A DNA stretch of 64,000 nucleotides from Prorocentrum cordatum. Taxonomy: Eukaryota; Sar; Dinophyceae; Prorocentrales; Prorocentraceae. A model generated the notes under the pieces. It saw nothing but the letters and a program-made list of their open reading frames with translations, did not search any database and had not been told where the DNA came from. Made by a program: the position numbers and the translations under genes. This document shows, piece after piece, positions 53,901-63,931 of the stretch (position 1 is the stretch's first letter; each line of letters begins with the position of its first letter). The stretch lies in contig CAUYUJ010016060.1 in assembly GCA_963575745.1 (NCBI GenBank), positions 502,967 through 566,966 on the forward strand. Reading direction: 5' to 3'.

Positions 53901-55255
53901 AATGCAGGTGTAGATGTAAATGTAGCTGTCGGTGTAGATGTAGAGGTTGCTTTCCTCAATGATCCAACTCCTAGGTCGGATCGCACTGGGATAATTTTCG
54001 GCCGCCGTCCGAGAGCAGTATGGCCGGCCACTTGTGGCGATTATCAGATCCATGCCGCCCCAAGCAGATTGAGGATATCCTTTTGGTGAGATAGTCGCGA
54101 CGTGAAGCAGCGCCTAACCAAGGGGGGCATCGGCCGAGATTGATCTTGGACATCATGAGCGGCCACCCCAGCTACGATCACGACGCCGCCAAGCCGAGAC
54201 AGGAACGGCACAAGAAGCTCACGCCCAGCTCACCATAGCACCAGGGACAATGGCGACCAAAATGACGAAGTCATCGGGCAACGGTGACATAGGTTCGCAA
54301 CCGCTATGTCATCGCAGCTCACGACCCCAGCGATGGCAAGGGATGTCGGAGACGCTCGCATGTCGTTTGGGCAGCAGGAGGGATGAAAGTCGAGCAGCCA
54401 GGGCGATGAGGCGTGCTCCGTCGAATTTTTTGGCTGCCAAGCAACTTTATATGAAGCTTCGTTGATTAGCGCATGGTTTGCATGCGCTGACGGACGAGGT
54501 CCAGCAGTGTCGATTCAGCAGATTCGAACGGCACCTTTTGCGTTATCTTCCCATGTTCCCTGAATTCTTCCCGCTGCCATTGGGCTCAAAGAGCTCGTTT
54601 CGTTCCCGTGTCAGGCTCGTTTTTGCATATGTTTACCGCGTTCGCTCACCGCAAGCAATCGCATCCCCCATCCACATTTCACTTGTTGGTCTATTGCTCC
54701 TCTTCCTCCTCTTTCTCCTCTTCGTTATTTTCCTCATCTCTTTCGTTTTCCTCCTCCTTCTTCACCATCTTTGTTTCATGCCCGCCCCCAGCCTTCACTG
54801 TCCCTCTTTCTCACCGCCCCCCCCTTCTTCAGCTCTCCGCTTGTTCCCGCTTCCCTCTCCTGCCACACCCCACGCCTAAAATGTTTCCTGGTGCCACCTG
54901 CCTCTACTCGTATACCGGACGCCCGACACTGGAGGTCCCAGGCCAGAACACACGCGGGGTACCCAGGGCACCCTACATGGCGCCTCCCTTCCGGGAGCCT
55001 CCCCAGGATCGTTCCCGAACTCTGCAAAAAGAGGCCTCATGAGCTGTGCAGAAATTGCAACAGGGCCCCAGGACGGCCCCAGGAGTCCCCCAAGCCGCCC
55101 CAGGAAATCACCAGTAGTACAATGGTGCCCCAAGGAGGTCGCCAGAGTGCCCGCACAGGACTTCCAAGAGAGCCAGCACATTCATATCAGCCAACGTTCA
55201 TTCCAAATCGATTAGACGATTCGAATCCAGGAGCCAGAGGAATCGAGCATGGTTG
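53901..55255. other. Gene-free stretch
   Basis: A short GTAGATGTAAATGTAG-type repeat at 53905-53945, then unassigned DNA; CTC/TTC-rich at 54690-54770. Phased-like CCCCAGGA/CCCCAAG units at about 55055-55140 may be a weak fragment of the phased array. Confidence 0.4.
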
Positions 55256-55375
55256 GAATCCGCAACTCAGCAAGCAAGCGAACGTGCAAGCAAGCGCGCA
55301 AGCAGGCGCGAGACCAAGGGCGCAAGTAAGCAAGCAAGCGTGCAGGCATGCAAGCAAGCATACATACATAAGGGG
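55256..55375 (+). repeat. AAGC tetranucleotide repeat
   Basis: (AAGC)n with GCGC, GTGC and AGGC variants, ending in CATACATACATA. Confidence 0.9.
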
Positions 55376-55475
55376 GGGTGCCATTGGAAAAGGGGGGAGG
55401 GAGGAGGGGGGTGCCATTGGATATCCGGGGGGGGCATAGTAATTGGGGGGGCATAGGAATTAGGGGGGGGCAACG
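55373..55475 (+). repeat. G-run minisatellite
   Basis: Repeated GGGGGGTGCCATTGGA and GGGGGGGCATAGGAATT units with at least six runs of six or more G. Capable in principle of G-quadruplex formation. Confidence 0.85.
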
Positions 55476-56404
55476 AACCAATTAGTTGGGTTTTAGCTAG
55501 GGCCCCGGTAGGGCAAGCCTATTTGGAGAAGCACCAACATCCCAACGTGATGTCCTTTATGTTCACGTGCCCCCGACTGTTGCCAGAGTGTGGCTCCAAC
55601 ACGGCCTCGGAGGCCCAGAGGGCCCCGAAGAGAGTGACACTATTGCCAAAGGTTCGCCCACGATTGTCGCGAGTGCAAAGCGCCAAGGCGACTTCAGACA
55701 CCAAGGTGTGCGTTTCTCAGCCAAGGGCCCCGTAATCTGGACGCGGCCGTCTGACGCGCTATCCGTTTGGCCCCCATGACAAGTCGAACTTGCGCGTGCG
55801 CGAAGCGCACAAGGGTTCTAGTACGAGGGTGATCCGAACTCGGAGGTGGAGTAGATGGATGAGGTCTGGGAGGGACTTGCTGGATGTTTCAGTGTGCTGT
55901 TTCACGTTTTAGTATACTTTCCCCGTTTCATGCATTTGTAAGGCGGCCCTGAGGAGGTGGGATAGGTAGACGAGGTGGATGGCAGCAATCGGCCACGCCC
56001 CGCAATCTGCCAACAGAGGGCCACGGCGGATTACACGCTGGTCAAGCCGATGATGCGCAGCAGCATGTCCTTCCGAGCCGTTGCCAGATTCCTGTCACCA
56101 GGCGGGGCGCTTCCGAACGCCACTCCCAGGTCAGGGATGGGGAAATTGACCACAACCACCACCACCACCTGGGGGATGCAGAGTTGGATGAGTTTTGGAA
56201 AAAGGCGCAGCGACGGGGGCGAAGAGCAGAGGGAGGAGGGGAATGAGTAAGCGGAGGGGAAGAAAGGGAAGGTGGTTGGGGGGAGCAGGAGGAGGAGGAG
56301 GAGGAGGAGGAGGAGGACGATGCCCCGCAGATGTGCTCCGAAACGTGCGCACCACCACCCCTGAACCCTCACTCTGCGCCTCTGCCTGGCGGTGGTGGTG
56401 GTGA
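55476..56404. other. Gene-free stretch
   Basis: Contains (ACC)n at 56155-56170 and a GGA tract at 56288-56320. The + strand frame at about 55975-56150 and the - strand frame over the same region look equally plausible; no family recognised. Confidence 0.4.
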
Positions 56405-56698
56405 TCGCCCTCTCCTCCTCCTCCTCCTCCTCCTCCTCCTCCCTCCTCCTCCTCCCTCCTCCTCCTCCTCTCTTCCTCCTCCTCTCCTCCTCCTCCCTCC
56501 TCCTCTCCTCCTCCCCTCCTCCTCCTCTCCTCCTCCTCCTCCTCCTCCTCTCTCCTCCTCCTCCTCCTCCTCCCTCCTCCCTCCTCCCTCCTCCTCCCTC
56601 CTCCTCCTCCTCCTCCTCCTCCTCCTCCTTCCTCCTCCTCCTCCTTCCTCCTCCTCCTTCTCCTCCTCCTCCTCCTCCTCTTCCTCCTCCTCCTCCCG
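56405..56698 (+). repeat. CCT/CTC microsatellite, 290 bp
   Basis: Near-pure pyrimidine tract with occasional double-T or missing C interruptions; frames through it are artefacts. Confidence 0.95.
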
Positions 56699-57099
56699 TC
56701 AGGTACGCTCGTGATATAGAGCTGGACCATGACTTGGGTCGGCCCAGATCGGCGTGGCAGTGCCACATGCTGTACATCACTTTCGGTGTGTGCGGGGACG
56801 CGGAGTTCGACATTCAGAATCGTGCAGGCCTCCTGGCAATGTTCTGCCATCCCTTGAGAGACATGTGCACGGACTTCCCCAGAGATCGGCGTGACAGTTC
56901 CCCACTCGCAGGGCTCTTTTGTTGTTTACCGTTGACTGTGTTCGTATTGTTCAGATGTTTTGTCGGTTTGGATTGCCTTGACTGCATACTCGACACTCAT
57001 ATCCGCGTGTGTGCTCTAGGCCCCACATTGTAGTGGATCCGCAGGCCACCAGGGAGGGTGTGATGAGAGCATGTTGCACGTGCGGATTATGCAATTCAC
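56699..57099. other. Coding-like but unassigned segment
   Basis: Between 56700 and 56870 the - strand reads CTILNVELRVPAHTESDVQH with no stop and the + strand also stays open; the direction cannot be decided. Confidence 0.3.
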
Positions 57100-57453
57100 A
57101 TGCTTAGCCCTCGCAGGTGTGAGGGCGCGGTTCTCTCTGTGAAATGGCGAGCCCGGCTGACAAACAACGGCGGGCTCGTTTCGTCCGATGCCAGCCGTGT
57201 GATTTTCTTTGTGCCCGTACTGATCCTGGTCGGCGCCGTGACCACTGTGGGACTCCTGCTGCAGGACTCGGAGGCGCACCTCGTCCAGGGGCTGGTGGGG
57301 GGCTCGGCCGCGCTGCTGGCACTGTCCGCGGCGGCGAACCTGCTCCAGCCTCAGCTGCCTGGATGCGCCCGCTCCGACACGCAGCACGAGCCGCTTTCAG
57401 AGCGTCCGTGCCGACACGGTGCGTGTCGGCCCAACGTGCCGGCCCCTGTTTTT
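57100..57453 (+). CDS. Candidate exon of a membrane protein
   Basis: Open frame whose third codon positions are mostly G or C between about 57200 and 57380. Two hydrophobic segments are visible: VIFFVPVLILVGAVTTVGLL (about 57199-57260) and LVQGLVGGSAALLALSAAAN (about 57286-57345). It continues into PLSERPCRHGACRPNVPAPV and then foldback element family 3. A donor candidate is the GT at 57419 (ACACG|GTGCGTG). The downstream exons at about 58540 and 59503 may belong to the same gene. No family recognised; the true start is unknown. Confidence 0.35.
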
Positions 57454-57456
57454 CAG

Positions 57457-57586
57457 GAGGGGAAAAACATACAGACACAATTAATCGTCGACTCCCAGGA
57501 AAATATGGGAAAATATGGGAAGTGGGGGGGAAGACAGAAACACAGAAAATATGGGGAAATATGGGGGACAGTTTTATTTGTGTGTA

Positions 57587-57619
<33 letters not shown>

Positions 57620-57632
57620 TGGGGCCCCTTCA
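57457..57632. mobile_element. Foldback element family 3, copy 3
   Basis: Begins GAGGGGAAAAACATACAGAC and ends CTGGGGCCCCTTCA; contains ATCGTCGACTCCCAGGAAAA, paired ATATGGGAAAATATGGGAAG and a (GT)n run absent from the other copies. Preceded by TGTTTTTCAG, which looks like a splice acceptor. Confidence 0.85.
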
Positions 57633-57856
57633 ATTGTCCAACCTGCTGCGCCCCGTGACCCTACGCTGCGGGCCGCGGCCCTCGCGCGCGGGGGGCGGCT
57701 AAGGTTCCACCTGCTCTCCGTGCTCGCCCACGGGAGCCCGAGGATCGCGCGGGCGAGTTTCGTCGACCTCGGTCGCGCGCCGCTCGCGCTCGGCGTTGAG
57801 CGCGGGGCGCGGGGCGCTTGTGGCCCGAGGCTCCACAGCCTCTCAGAGCCCCGAAT

Positions 57857-58072
57857 CATCAGGGGGAACTCTGGTCAGCGTTAGCTCGGGTTTGTTTTTC
57901 GGGAATCCGAACCCGCGTTACCCTGGGCCCGAGTTACTCCGGATAATTCGGGCGTCCAGAGCCCCTCATCATCAGGGGTACCTCGGGTCAGGGATGACTC
58001 GGGTTCCTTTTCCGGGAATCCAAACCCGAGTTACCCCGGACCCGAGTTACCCCGGATAATTCGGGCGCCCAA
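57857..58072 (+). repeat. 113-bp tandem duplication
   Basis: CATCAGGGG at 57857 and 57970 start two units. Both contain a GACTCGGGTT or AGCTCGGGTT block, TTCGGGAATCC or TCCGGGAATCC, AACCCGAGTTACCC-like runs and CGGATAATTCGGGCG. The many CGGGTT/AACCCG words form internal hairpins. Confidence 0.85.
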
Positions 58073-58134
58073 GCCTCGGCGTCGGGAGGGGGGCAGCTCC
58101 GTGGGCTCGGGCCGGGGGCCGTCGCTCCTGCGCT

Positions 58135-58266
58135 TGGCATCGCTCGGGCGTGTGCACTTTTTTCCTTCGGCGAGGGCCATCGAGGAGCCTCCTCGATCAT
58201 CTGGCGAAAAAGCCACGCACGGAACCGAACAAAAAACACAGGGAGCGGACGTCCGAGCGATGGCCA
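58135..58266. mobile_element. TIR element family 2, copy 3
   Basis: Begins TGGCATCGCTCGGGCGTGTG and ends CGGACGTCCGAGCGATGGCCA with one TIR mismatch. The interior matches the copies at 4574 and 17423. Confidence 0.9.
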
Positions 58267-58539
58267 GTGCGGGTTTTCTCTTGTCTTCCCTCGGGCCCCC
58301 CCCCTCGACCTGCGCCTTCAGCACCCTCTGCGCGGAAGGTGCCGCCCGAGTTCCACCCGGAAGATTCCGCCGCTCAGAGACGGGGGGGATCTCGGGGAGG
58401 CACCCCTGGGGGGCTTCGTCGGGCGCGCCACTGTCAAGGACGGACGCCCCCTCCTGCGTATATCCCCGAGATGGGCCTCAATTCCGGGTGGTCCATTCGA
58501 AAACCCGCAGAGCCGGGTACTGGGGTCGCCATGCCCCCC

Positions 58540-58689
58540 GTTGGAGGATCAGGGCCCTGCACACGGCGCACCGGCTGGACGCGGCCTCGGGCGCCGTGCT
58601 GGCCGCCGTCGTGTTGGCCTTCGGCCTGGAGGGGCGCCGCGACGTGCCGCCGCAGGGGCGGTCGGTGGCGCCGGCGGAGGAGCAGGGGA
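58540..58689 (+). CDS. Candidate internal exon
   Basis: Frame RALHTAHRLDAASGAVLAAV then LAFGLEGRRDVPPQG, and ending APAEEQGK, with mostly G/C third positions and one hydrophobic stretch. The 3' end is followed by GTGAGG, a good donor, leaving phase 1; joining to the AG acceptor at 59501-59502 gives GK-EEDPDETKAEK in frame. The 5' boundary could be any of the AGs at about 58537-58545. Same strand as the candidate exons on either side. Confidence 0.35.
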
Positions 58690-59502
58690 AGGGTGAGGGG
58701 GTGACGAGCCTGGGGTTTGGGAAGAGAGAACCCTGACCTTCCAGGATGGCTAAAAAATGGCACGCGACTTAAAAACCTATCCCAGAGCTATTCTATGTCT
58801 TGGTTTAAGGCTGTTTCGTTTTGTTTTTCAGGTTTTTAGGCCTCCCTTGCTGAAACATAGCTCTCTGGAAGGTCAGGGAAGGGGCGGGCCTTCTCAGAAG
58901 GCTCGGAAGGCCTCGGGCCTGAAGGCCTCGGGCCTTCCGTTTGAAGTGTTTCGAGTTGCCCCCGAAGGCATTGGGGACCTGTCAGAAGACCAGAGGACTT
59001 CCGAGAAGCCCCGCCGGCCTCTGAGGAGGCCCTGCCCCTCCTCCCTTCCCCCCCAGGCTCGCCGCCCACGTGAGGAGGTGATGGGCTCAGGCAGGGCAGT
59101 GTGGGGTGGTGGTAGGCTCAGGAGGGCGCATCGATCCCCAAGCGTCCAGTCATCGCCAAGAGGGGGGCCGGTGGCCGACCCCGCCCACGCCCGTACAGTG
59201 CCGCGATCGGGGGCCTGTCGCCGATCTCTTGGCGAGGTATCGCCGATTCCAGATCGATGCTTCCCCCCTTGAGCTGGTCCCCTTGCTGGTTTTCGGGTGA
59301 GGCCTCCCGGGCCCCCAGCGGCCGTTCGGGACGGTCCAGGAAGCCCCGGACAGCTCTCGGCGAGGCGCAGCTGCTGGAAGGCATCCCGAGGCAAGAGAGC
59401 CGCCGAGGACGGACGACAACGCTCGAAAGCCTCCAGCCTCGAAAGCCCGAGAGGTCGATGCTTCCCCCCCTGAGCTGGTCCCCCTCGAACGTTCCACCTC
59501 AG
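58690..59502 (+). other. Putative intron between candidate exons
   Basis: GT at 58690 and AG at 59501-59502. Contains no recognised element apart from GGCCTCGGGCCT duplications at about 58910-58940 and a repeated GATGCTTCCCCCC/GAGCTGGTCCCC phrase at about 59256 and 59457. Confidence 0.3.
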
Positions 59503-59651
59503 AGGAGGACCCGGACGAGACCAAGGCGGAGAAGGCCGTGGAGAGCGGGCCCTCTTGGGGCGCGCTGCTGGTGGCCGGGGCCTACGCCCTGGCGCAGACC
59601 GCCCTGAGCTGGCATAAGGCTCGAATCAGCAGACCCTGTCGGCGTGCGTAA
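59503..59651 (+). CDS. Candidate terminal exon
   Basis: After CGTTCCACCTCAG the frame reads EEDPDETKAEKAVESGPSWG then ALLVAGAYALAQTALSWHKA and stops at TAA 59649-59651. Third positions are strongly G/C and there is one hydrophobic helix. Phase agrees with the exon ending at 58689. No family recognised. Confidence 0.35.
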
Positions 59652-59899
59652 GGGGCTTTTCCGTTCGAGTCGGGCTTTTCCGTTGGAGACGTCGTCTCCG
59701 TCCTCCTCTGTTCCATGTGCCAGGGCTCTCTTCGTACGGGCCGTCCAACGCAAAATTGAGCAGAATACGGATGGAATCGAAGGGAAGCCCCTTTCCTATG
59801 ATCCCTTCCCTGCGCCCCGGGGGGGTCACCACCTAGATTAACGCTGGGGGGGGGGGGGGGCGGGTCAGATACGCATCCCCCCTGGGGGCCCTGGGGCCT
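59652..59899. other. Spacer with G homopolymer
   Basis: A G-run at about 59846-59860; otherwise nothing recognised. Confidence 0.4.
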
Positions 59900-60540
59900 C
59901 AGAAAGTACCAAGACAGGCCAAGAGTACCCTAAGAGGCCCCGAGACGGTCCGAGTGGGTCCCCAATCGCCAATCGATCAGTCCAAAATGCTTTCACGCCC
60001 TCCAGACTACCAAGGAGGCCTCGAGGACGCCCCAAGACGCCTCCAAGAGCACCCCCAAGGGGGCCCAAAGAAGCGAAATTCCTGGATGTTCCGTGTTTGT
60101 TTCTTCAAGGTTTGGGCGTTCTCGCTTTTTCCACTCCCCGCCGCTCCAAGACGGCGCGAGAGGCCCCCAAGATCGCTCCAAGACGGCCCAGGAGGCTTCC
60201 AAGAGGCCCCAACACAGCCCAAGAGGACCCCAAGGCAGCCCAAAACGCCTCCAAGACGGCCCAAGAGGCCCCCAAGACAGCTTCAAGAGCGTGCCCAGAT
60301 GGGGAACCCGAAGGGTCATTTCGAGTCCTCGGCCCCAAGAGGCTCCCAGGAGGCCCCAAGAAGTTCCCAAGAGGCCCCAAGAGGCCCACAGGGGGTCCCC
60401 AGGAAGCCGGAAGAAGCCCCCACGAGGCGCCCAAGAGGCCCCCAAGAGGCTCCCAAAAGGCACCAAAATTCCTCCCCAGAGGCCCCCGAGAGACTGCCGA
60501 AGAGACCCCAAGAAGCATCCCTGAGGACTGGCTAACGTCA
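59900..60540 (-). repeat. Helically phased array, block G (CCAAG on +)
   Basis: From 60146 unit lengths read 11, 10, 11, 11, 10, 11, 10, 11, 10, 10, 11, 10, 12 (mean 10.6). Units such as CCAAGACGGCC and CAAGAGGCCC are the reverse complement of those at 31 kb. A non-periodic core with GAAATTCCTGGATGTTCC lies at about 60070-60140. Confidence 0.85.
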
Positions 60541-60647
60541 GCGTCGTCGTCGTTACCGCCGCCGCCGTTGTCGTCGTCGTCGTCGTCTTCCTTCAGCGTC
60601 GGCGGCACTGGCCGTACGGCCTTCGCAAGAGCAATAACACATCTGCA

Positions 60648-60686
<39 letters not shown>

Positions 60687-60780
60687 TACACACGCATCTT
60701 TTTTATATATATGTATATATATACACTCTTATTCTTATATTTTTATTACCCCGACCCCCCCACACCCCACACCCTAAACC
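60541..60780. repeat. GTC and TA microsatellites
   Basis: GTCGTCGTC runs at about 60541-60590, (TA)n at about 60650-60685 and a second TATATG/TATATA run at 60705-60725. Confidence 0.85.
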
Positions 60781-61440
60781 GGATCCCCCCCAGGGACGCC
60801 CTGGACACCCTTTTGGACGTGTCACAGCCCCCTGGACGCCCTTCCGGGCCTCCCAGGACGCCTTGCCGGGCCTTGCGAGCAGACTCAAGGCGATCAGAGG
60901 GGTCATCGGAGAGGCGCAAGAGAGACCCAAGACAGCACCAGAGCGCGCCAAGAGGAACCTCGATGGTCTGCAGACGGCCCAAGAGGATCCCCAAGACGCC
61001 CCAAGAGGCTGTTAAGAGAGCCCCGAAGAAGCAAACATCGTCCCATTCTTTTGGGCAAACGTATAAGTTTAACATTTTTGCTGTTTGGGACTTCGCAGCT
61101 TCCAAGGCGGCCCGATAAGCCCCCGATATCGCCCCAAGACCGCCCAAGAGGGCCCCCGAAGGCTTTGAAGACGGCCCAAAAAGGCCCCAAGACTGCCCCA
61201 GAGAGCCCCGAGACTGCCCGCAAGAAGCCCAAGATGCCCCCAGAAGGCTTCCAAGAGAGACCCACGAAAGCCATGGGAAACCCCCAAGAAGGCCACTGGA
61301 GGCCCCAAAGAGGGCCCTAGATGGCTCCAGAAGGCTTCTGGAGGGCCCCAGCTCCCTAAGACGGCCCAAGAAGGCCCCTGGACGGCCCAAGAGGGACCCA
61401 GGACGGCCCAAAAGAGTTCCCAAATCGCCCAGATGGCGTT
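60781..61440 (-). repeat. Helically phased array, block H (CCAAG on +)
   Basis: CCCAAGA, CCCCAAGAC and CCCAGA units at 10-12 bases; a non-periodic AT-richer core at about 61025-61110 contains TAAGTTTAACATTTTTGC. Confidence 0.75.
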
Positions 61441-61827
61441 TTCCTACGAAGTACATCGAGCGGACCCGACGATTTTGGTTCCACGCTTGAGGCGCGAGGT
61501 TCCACTTCCTCGATCGAGAGAGACAGGCAATGTATCTAGATTCGAAGTTCGACGATCGAAGATTTCCTGACTGCCTGGAGCCTTCCAGGCATTCAGGAAG
61601 CTACCAAAAATCGATATGCCCAGTGATATTGCGACTTCTTCGGCGTGTCATGGAAACTCTCCTTACTTCCTCAAAGGACCTTCGCGCGTGAAAAAAACAT
61701 CATTCCCCCAGCTCCTGCGCCCAAGCGTGCAAGCGCATCGGGCCAACGCGGTGTCAGCAGGCACCAGGGATCGAGGTCCCCCCCGCTGAAGCAAGCGATG
61801 CTGTATGGCTGTGCTGGGAAGGGACCA
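61441..61827. other. Unassigned spacer
   Basis: Contains a TCGATCG/CGATCGA-rich patch at about 61510-61565. No gene recognised. Confidence 0.4.
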
Positions 61828-61883
61828 GAACAAAGCGCGTGGCGCGAAGCGCCAATGCAGTCTTGTATATCTACACACACATA

Positions 61884-61920
<37 letters not shown>
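61828..61920 (+). repeat. GGCGC-hairpin motif followed by TA repeats, copy 2
   Basis: GAACAAAGCGCGTGGCGCGA, AGCGCCAATGCAG, then GTATATCTACACAC and (TA)n: same order as at 15039-15105. Confidence 0.75.
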
Positions 61921-61923
<3 letters not shown>

Positions 61924-62034
61924 AACGTCCTGGCGATAGCTCCTGGAGCCCTGGCGACTTCATCTTTCCAGCTGGATGTTTTCGCCCAGTTTCGGGCCTT
62001 GAGACCCATACAGGTCGATCCGGCTTGAAAATTC

Positions 62035-62200
62035 GTTTCCGGAGACTCCGTGGCCACTTGGAGCCGTCTTGGGGCGATTTGGGGGCCTTTTGGCGCACGT
62101 TGGGAGCCATCTTGACCTATCTTGAGCCATCTTGGAGGTCATCTTCCGCTCGTGAAGCCCGGTTGGAGCCTTCTTGGGCCATCTTGGACGCCCCAATCGG
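62035..62200 (+). repeat. Short helically phased CTTGG block
   Basis: CTTGGAGCCGT, CTTGGGGCGAT, CATCTTGAC and CTTGGAGGTCAT units at about 10-12 bases. Confidence 0.65.
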
Positions 62201-62535
62201 TCGCGACCCTACCTGTCCATGTCATGGGGAGTGGGTCGGGGGAAGGCTCGTCAAAAAGGAAGAGGGAAATATGGAAGACTGAACAGTCCAAACCACTCAC
62301 ACCCGGAGTGCTGATGTAATTTTCCGAGACGTCGGAGCTCAGGGACGGGCGCGATCGGGGGGGGGAGGGTGCGGTCACGTCGCGATTCGCGTTGGCTCCG
62401 TCTGGGAATGCATAGCGATTACTAGTCCCCACACGGCGCTGGCGCGAAACGTGAAGCGACCAGGGGCGGGGGGGGGGCGGGGCCGGTCATGGGCGGTACT
62501 GCGAAAAACATTCAAAATGATTCCAGCCACATCGG
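62201..62535. other. Unassigned spacer
   Basis: G-runs at about 62358-62370 and 62465-62480; no gene recognised. Confidence 0.4.
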
Positions 62536-62635
62536 AGGTCCGCGCGGATTTTTCTGCTCCGCGCTGGACTCCCCTGGGCGGCGCCAGAGGGGCCGCCGGG
62601 CTGTCCTACACCGCTTCAGAGACCCGCGCGGACCT
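62536..62635. mobile_element. Element family 6, copy 2, 100 bp
   Basis: Begins AGGTCCGCGCGGATTTTTC and ends CCCGCGCGGACCT, nearly perfect TIRs of about 11 bases. Shares GCGCTGG and the overall plan with 30126-30250 but is shorter. Confidence 0.85.
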
Positions 62636-62954
62636 ACTGTCAGGAACTGTGGCTTAGCGTGCCGCGCCGCCGGGCCCTGGCTCCCAGCAGCCCCGCTGGC
62701 CGCCTCAGTGGCGCCTCTGCCGGCAGCCCTGCCGTCTGGCCCCCAGCAGCTCAGCACGGCAGCCGTGCAGCGCTATGTTGCTGCGAGCTCGACGCTGGCC
62801 GGCCCCCGTCTTGCTGGCCCCCGCACCCCGCCCAGCCGTTCTACGGAAACGGCCCTCCGCGCAGGGCCCCTCTGACGAACGCCTAGACGCTGCCCGCGCA
62901 ATGGGCCCGCTCGCTGCTCCTCTCCTGTTCTGGTTCTGCTCGTTCTACGCTTAA
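62636..62954. other. GC-rich spacer
   Basis: Pro/Ala-rich open frames without a recognised domain. Confidence 0.4.
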
Positions 62955-63109
62955 GTCGGGCCTGTCCCTCTACAGGGGGAATATTCACAAATAGTCAAAA
63001 CATAATATGGGGACGATTGTTGGAGTATTTGGGGCCATCTTTTGAGCATTCGTTGGACTTATTTTTATTTTTCGTCCCACATCCACCTGTATGGGGGACA
63101 GGCCCGATC
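62955..63109. mobile_element. Foldback element family 1, copy 4, with TAA target-site duplication
   Basis: Begins GTCGGGCCTGTCCCTCTACA and ends TGTATGGGGGACAGGCCCGATC; flanked by TAA on both sides (62952-62954, 63110-63112). The arms are shorter than in copies 2 and 3 because the second part of the left arm has diverged. Confidence 0.85.
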
Positions 63110-63772
63110 TAACTCTACGCTTGCAGCGCCTGCAGCCGTTGCCTCCGCCCCTGGGCGTGCGCGCGATGCCGCTCCACGCCCACTGCCAGGACGCCTCCGC
63201 AGCGACCGGCCGCCCCGGCCACTCCTGCCGATGCTCCTCGCGCTGTGCGTGGCTCCCCTCCCTCCGCCCCCGGCGGCCGCCACCCGCCGTCCTCTCCCTC
63301 TCGCGCCGCCGGAGAGTTCGTGGCCCCTGCCCCGGACTACCTGAGCGCGCGTGCGGGTTGCCTCTGCCGCGCTGCGGCGGGAAAAGGGCCGCGCCGCTGG
63401 ATCTGGGCGAACGAAACGCGCTTCGGCGCGGCACGCTATCCACGTCCTGGTCCGACAGCCGTCGACGTCCCGAGCCGTTCCCAGCCTCCCACCCCACAGA
63501 GCGGAGCGGCACGCTATCCGCTCGCATGGTTTGGCGTGTGGCCGGGGCCGCCGCCGCGACAGGCCAAACAACAGTTCCCGACCCTATAGGCTTGTGCCGC
63601 TTGGTTGTTCCTCTTTCATGGAGCGCGTTCCACGACTCGCAAAGTGCCCACTCGCAAACGTGGCACATGCTTGGTTCGATGCGATGGATTGTAAGTCCCC
63701 CTCGGCGGATCCAGGCCACCTGCGAGTGGTTTCTTCTTGTGAATCGTGGACCGCGCTTGTCTACTCTTGAAG
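63110..63772. other. GC-rich stretch without a recognised gene
   Basis: Open in several frames on both strands; no domain, RNA gene or repeat seen. Confidence 0.4.
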
Positions 63773-63931
63773 GAGTCGCCCGCGTTCCAGGACGTGGCGA
63801 ACGCCTATCTTGAGCGGCAGGGCACCGAGGGCCCCGCGTGGGACGCGCGCTCGGGGCTGGCGGTGGCCGCGTGGCTCGGCGTCTGGGTGTCCTCCAGGGG
63901 CTGGCGGGGCTGCTGCCAGGACCCTGACAGC

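Noticed and set aside
54478-54880. Hydrophobic open frame suggesting a membrane protein
   Set aside because: The Leu/Phe/Ser stretch comes from a CTC/TTC-rich pyrimidine zone with no codon bias.
55210-55225. GATTCGAATCC resembling a tRNA T-arm box
   Set aside because: No matching A box, anticodon arm or acceptor stem around it.
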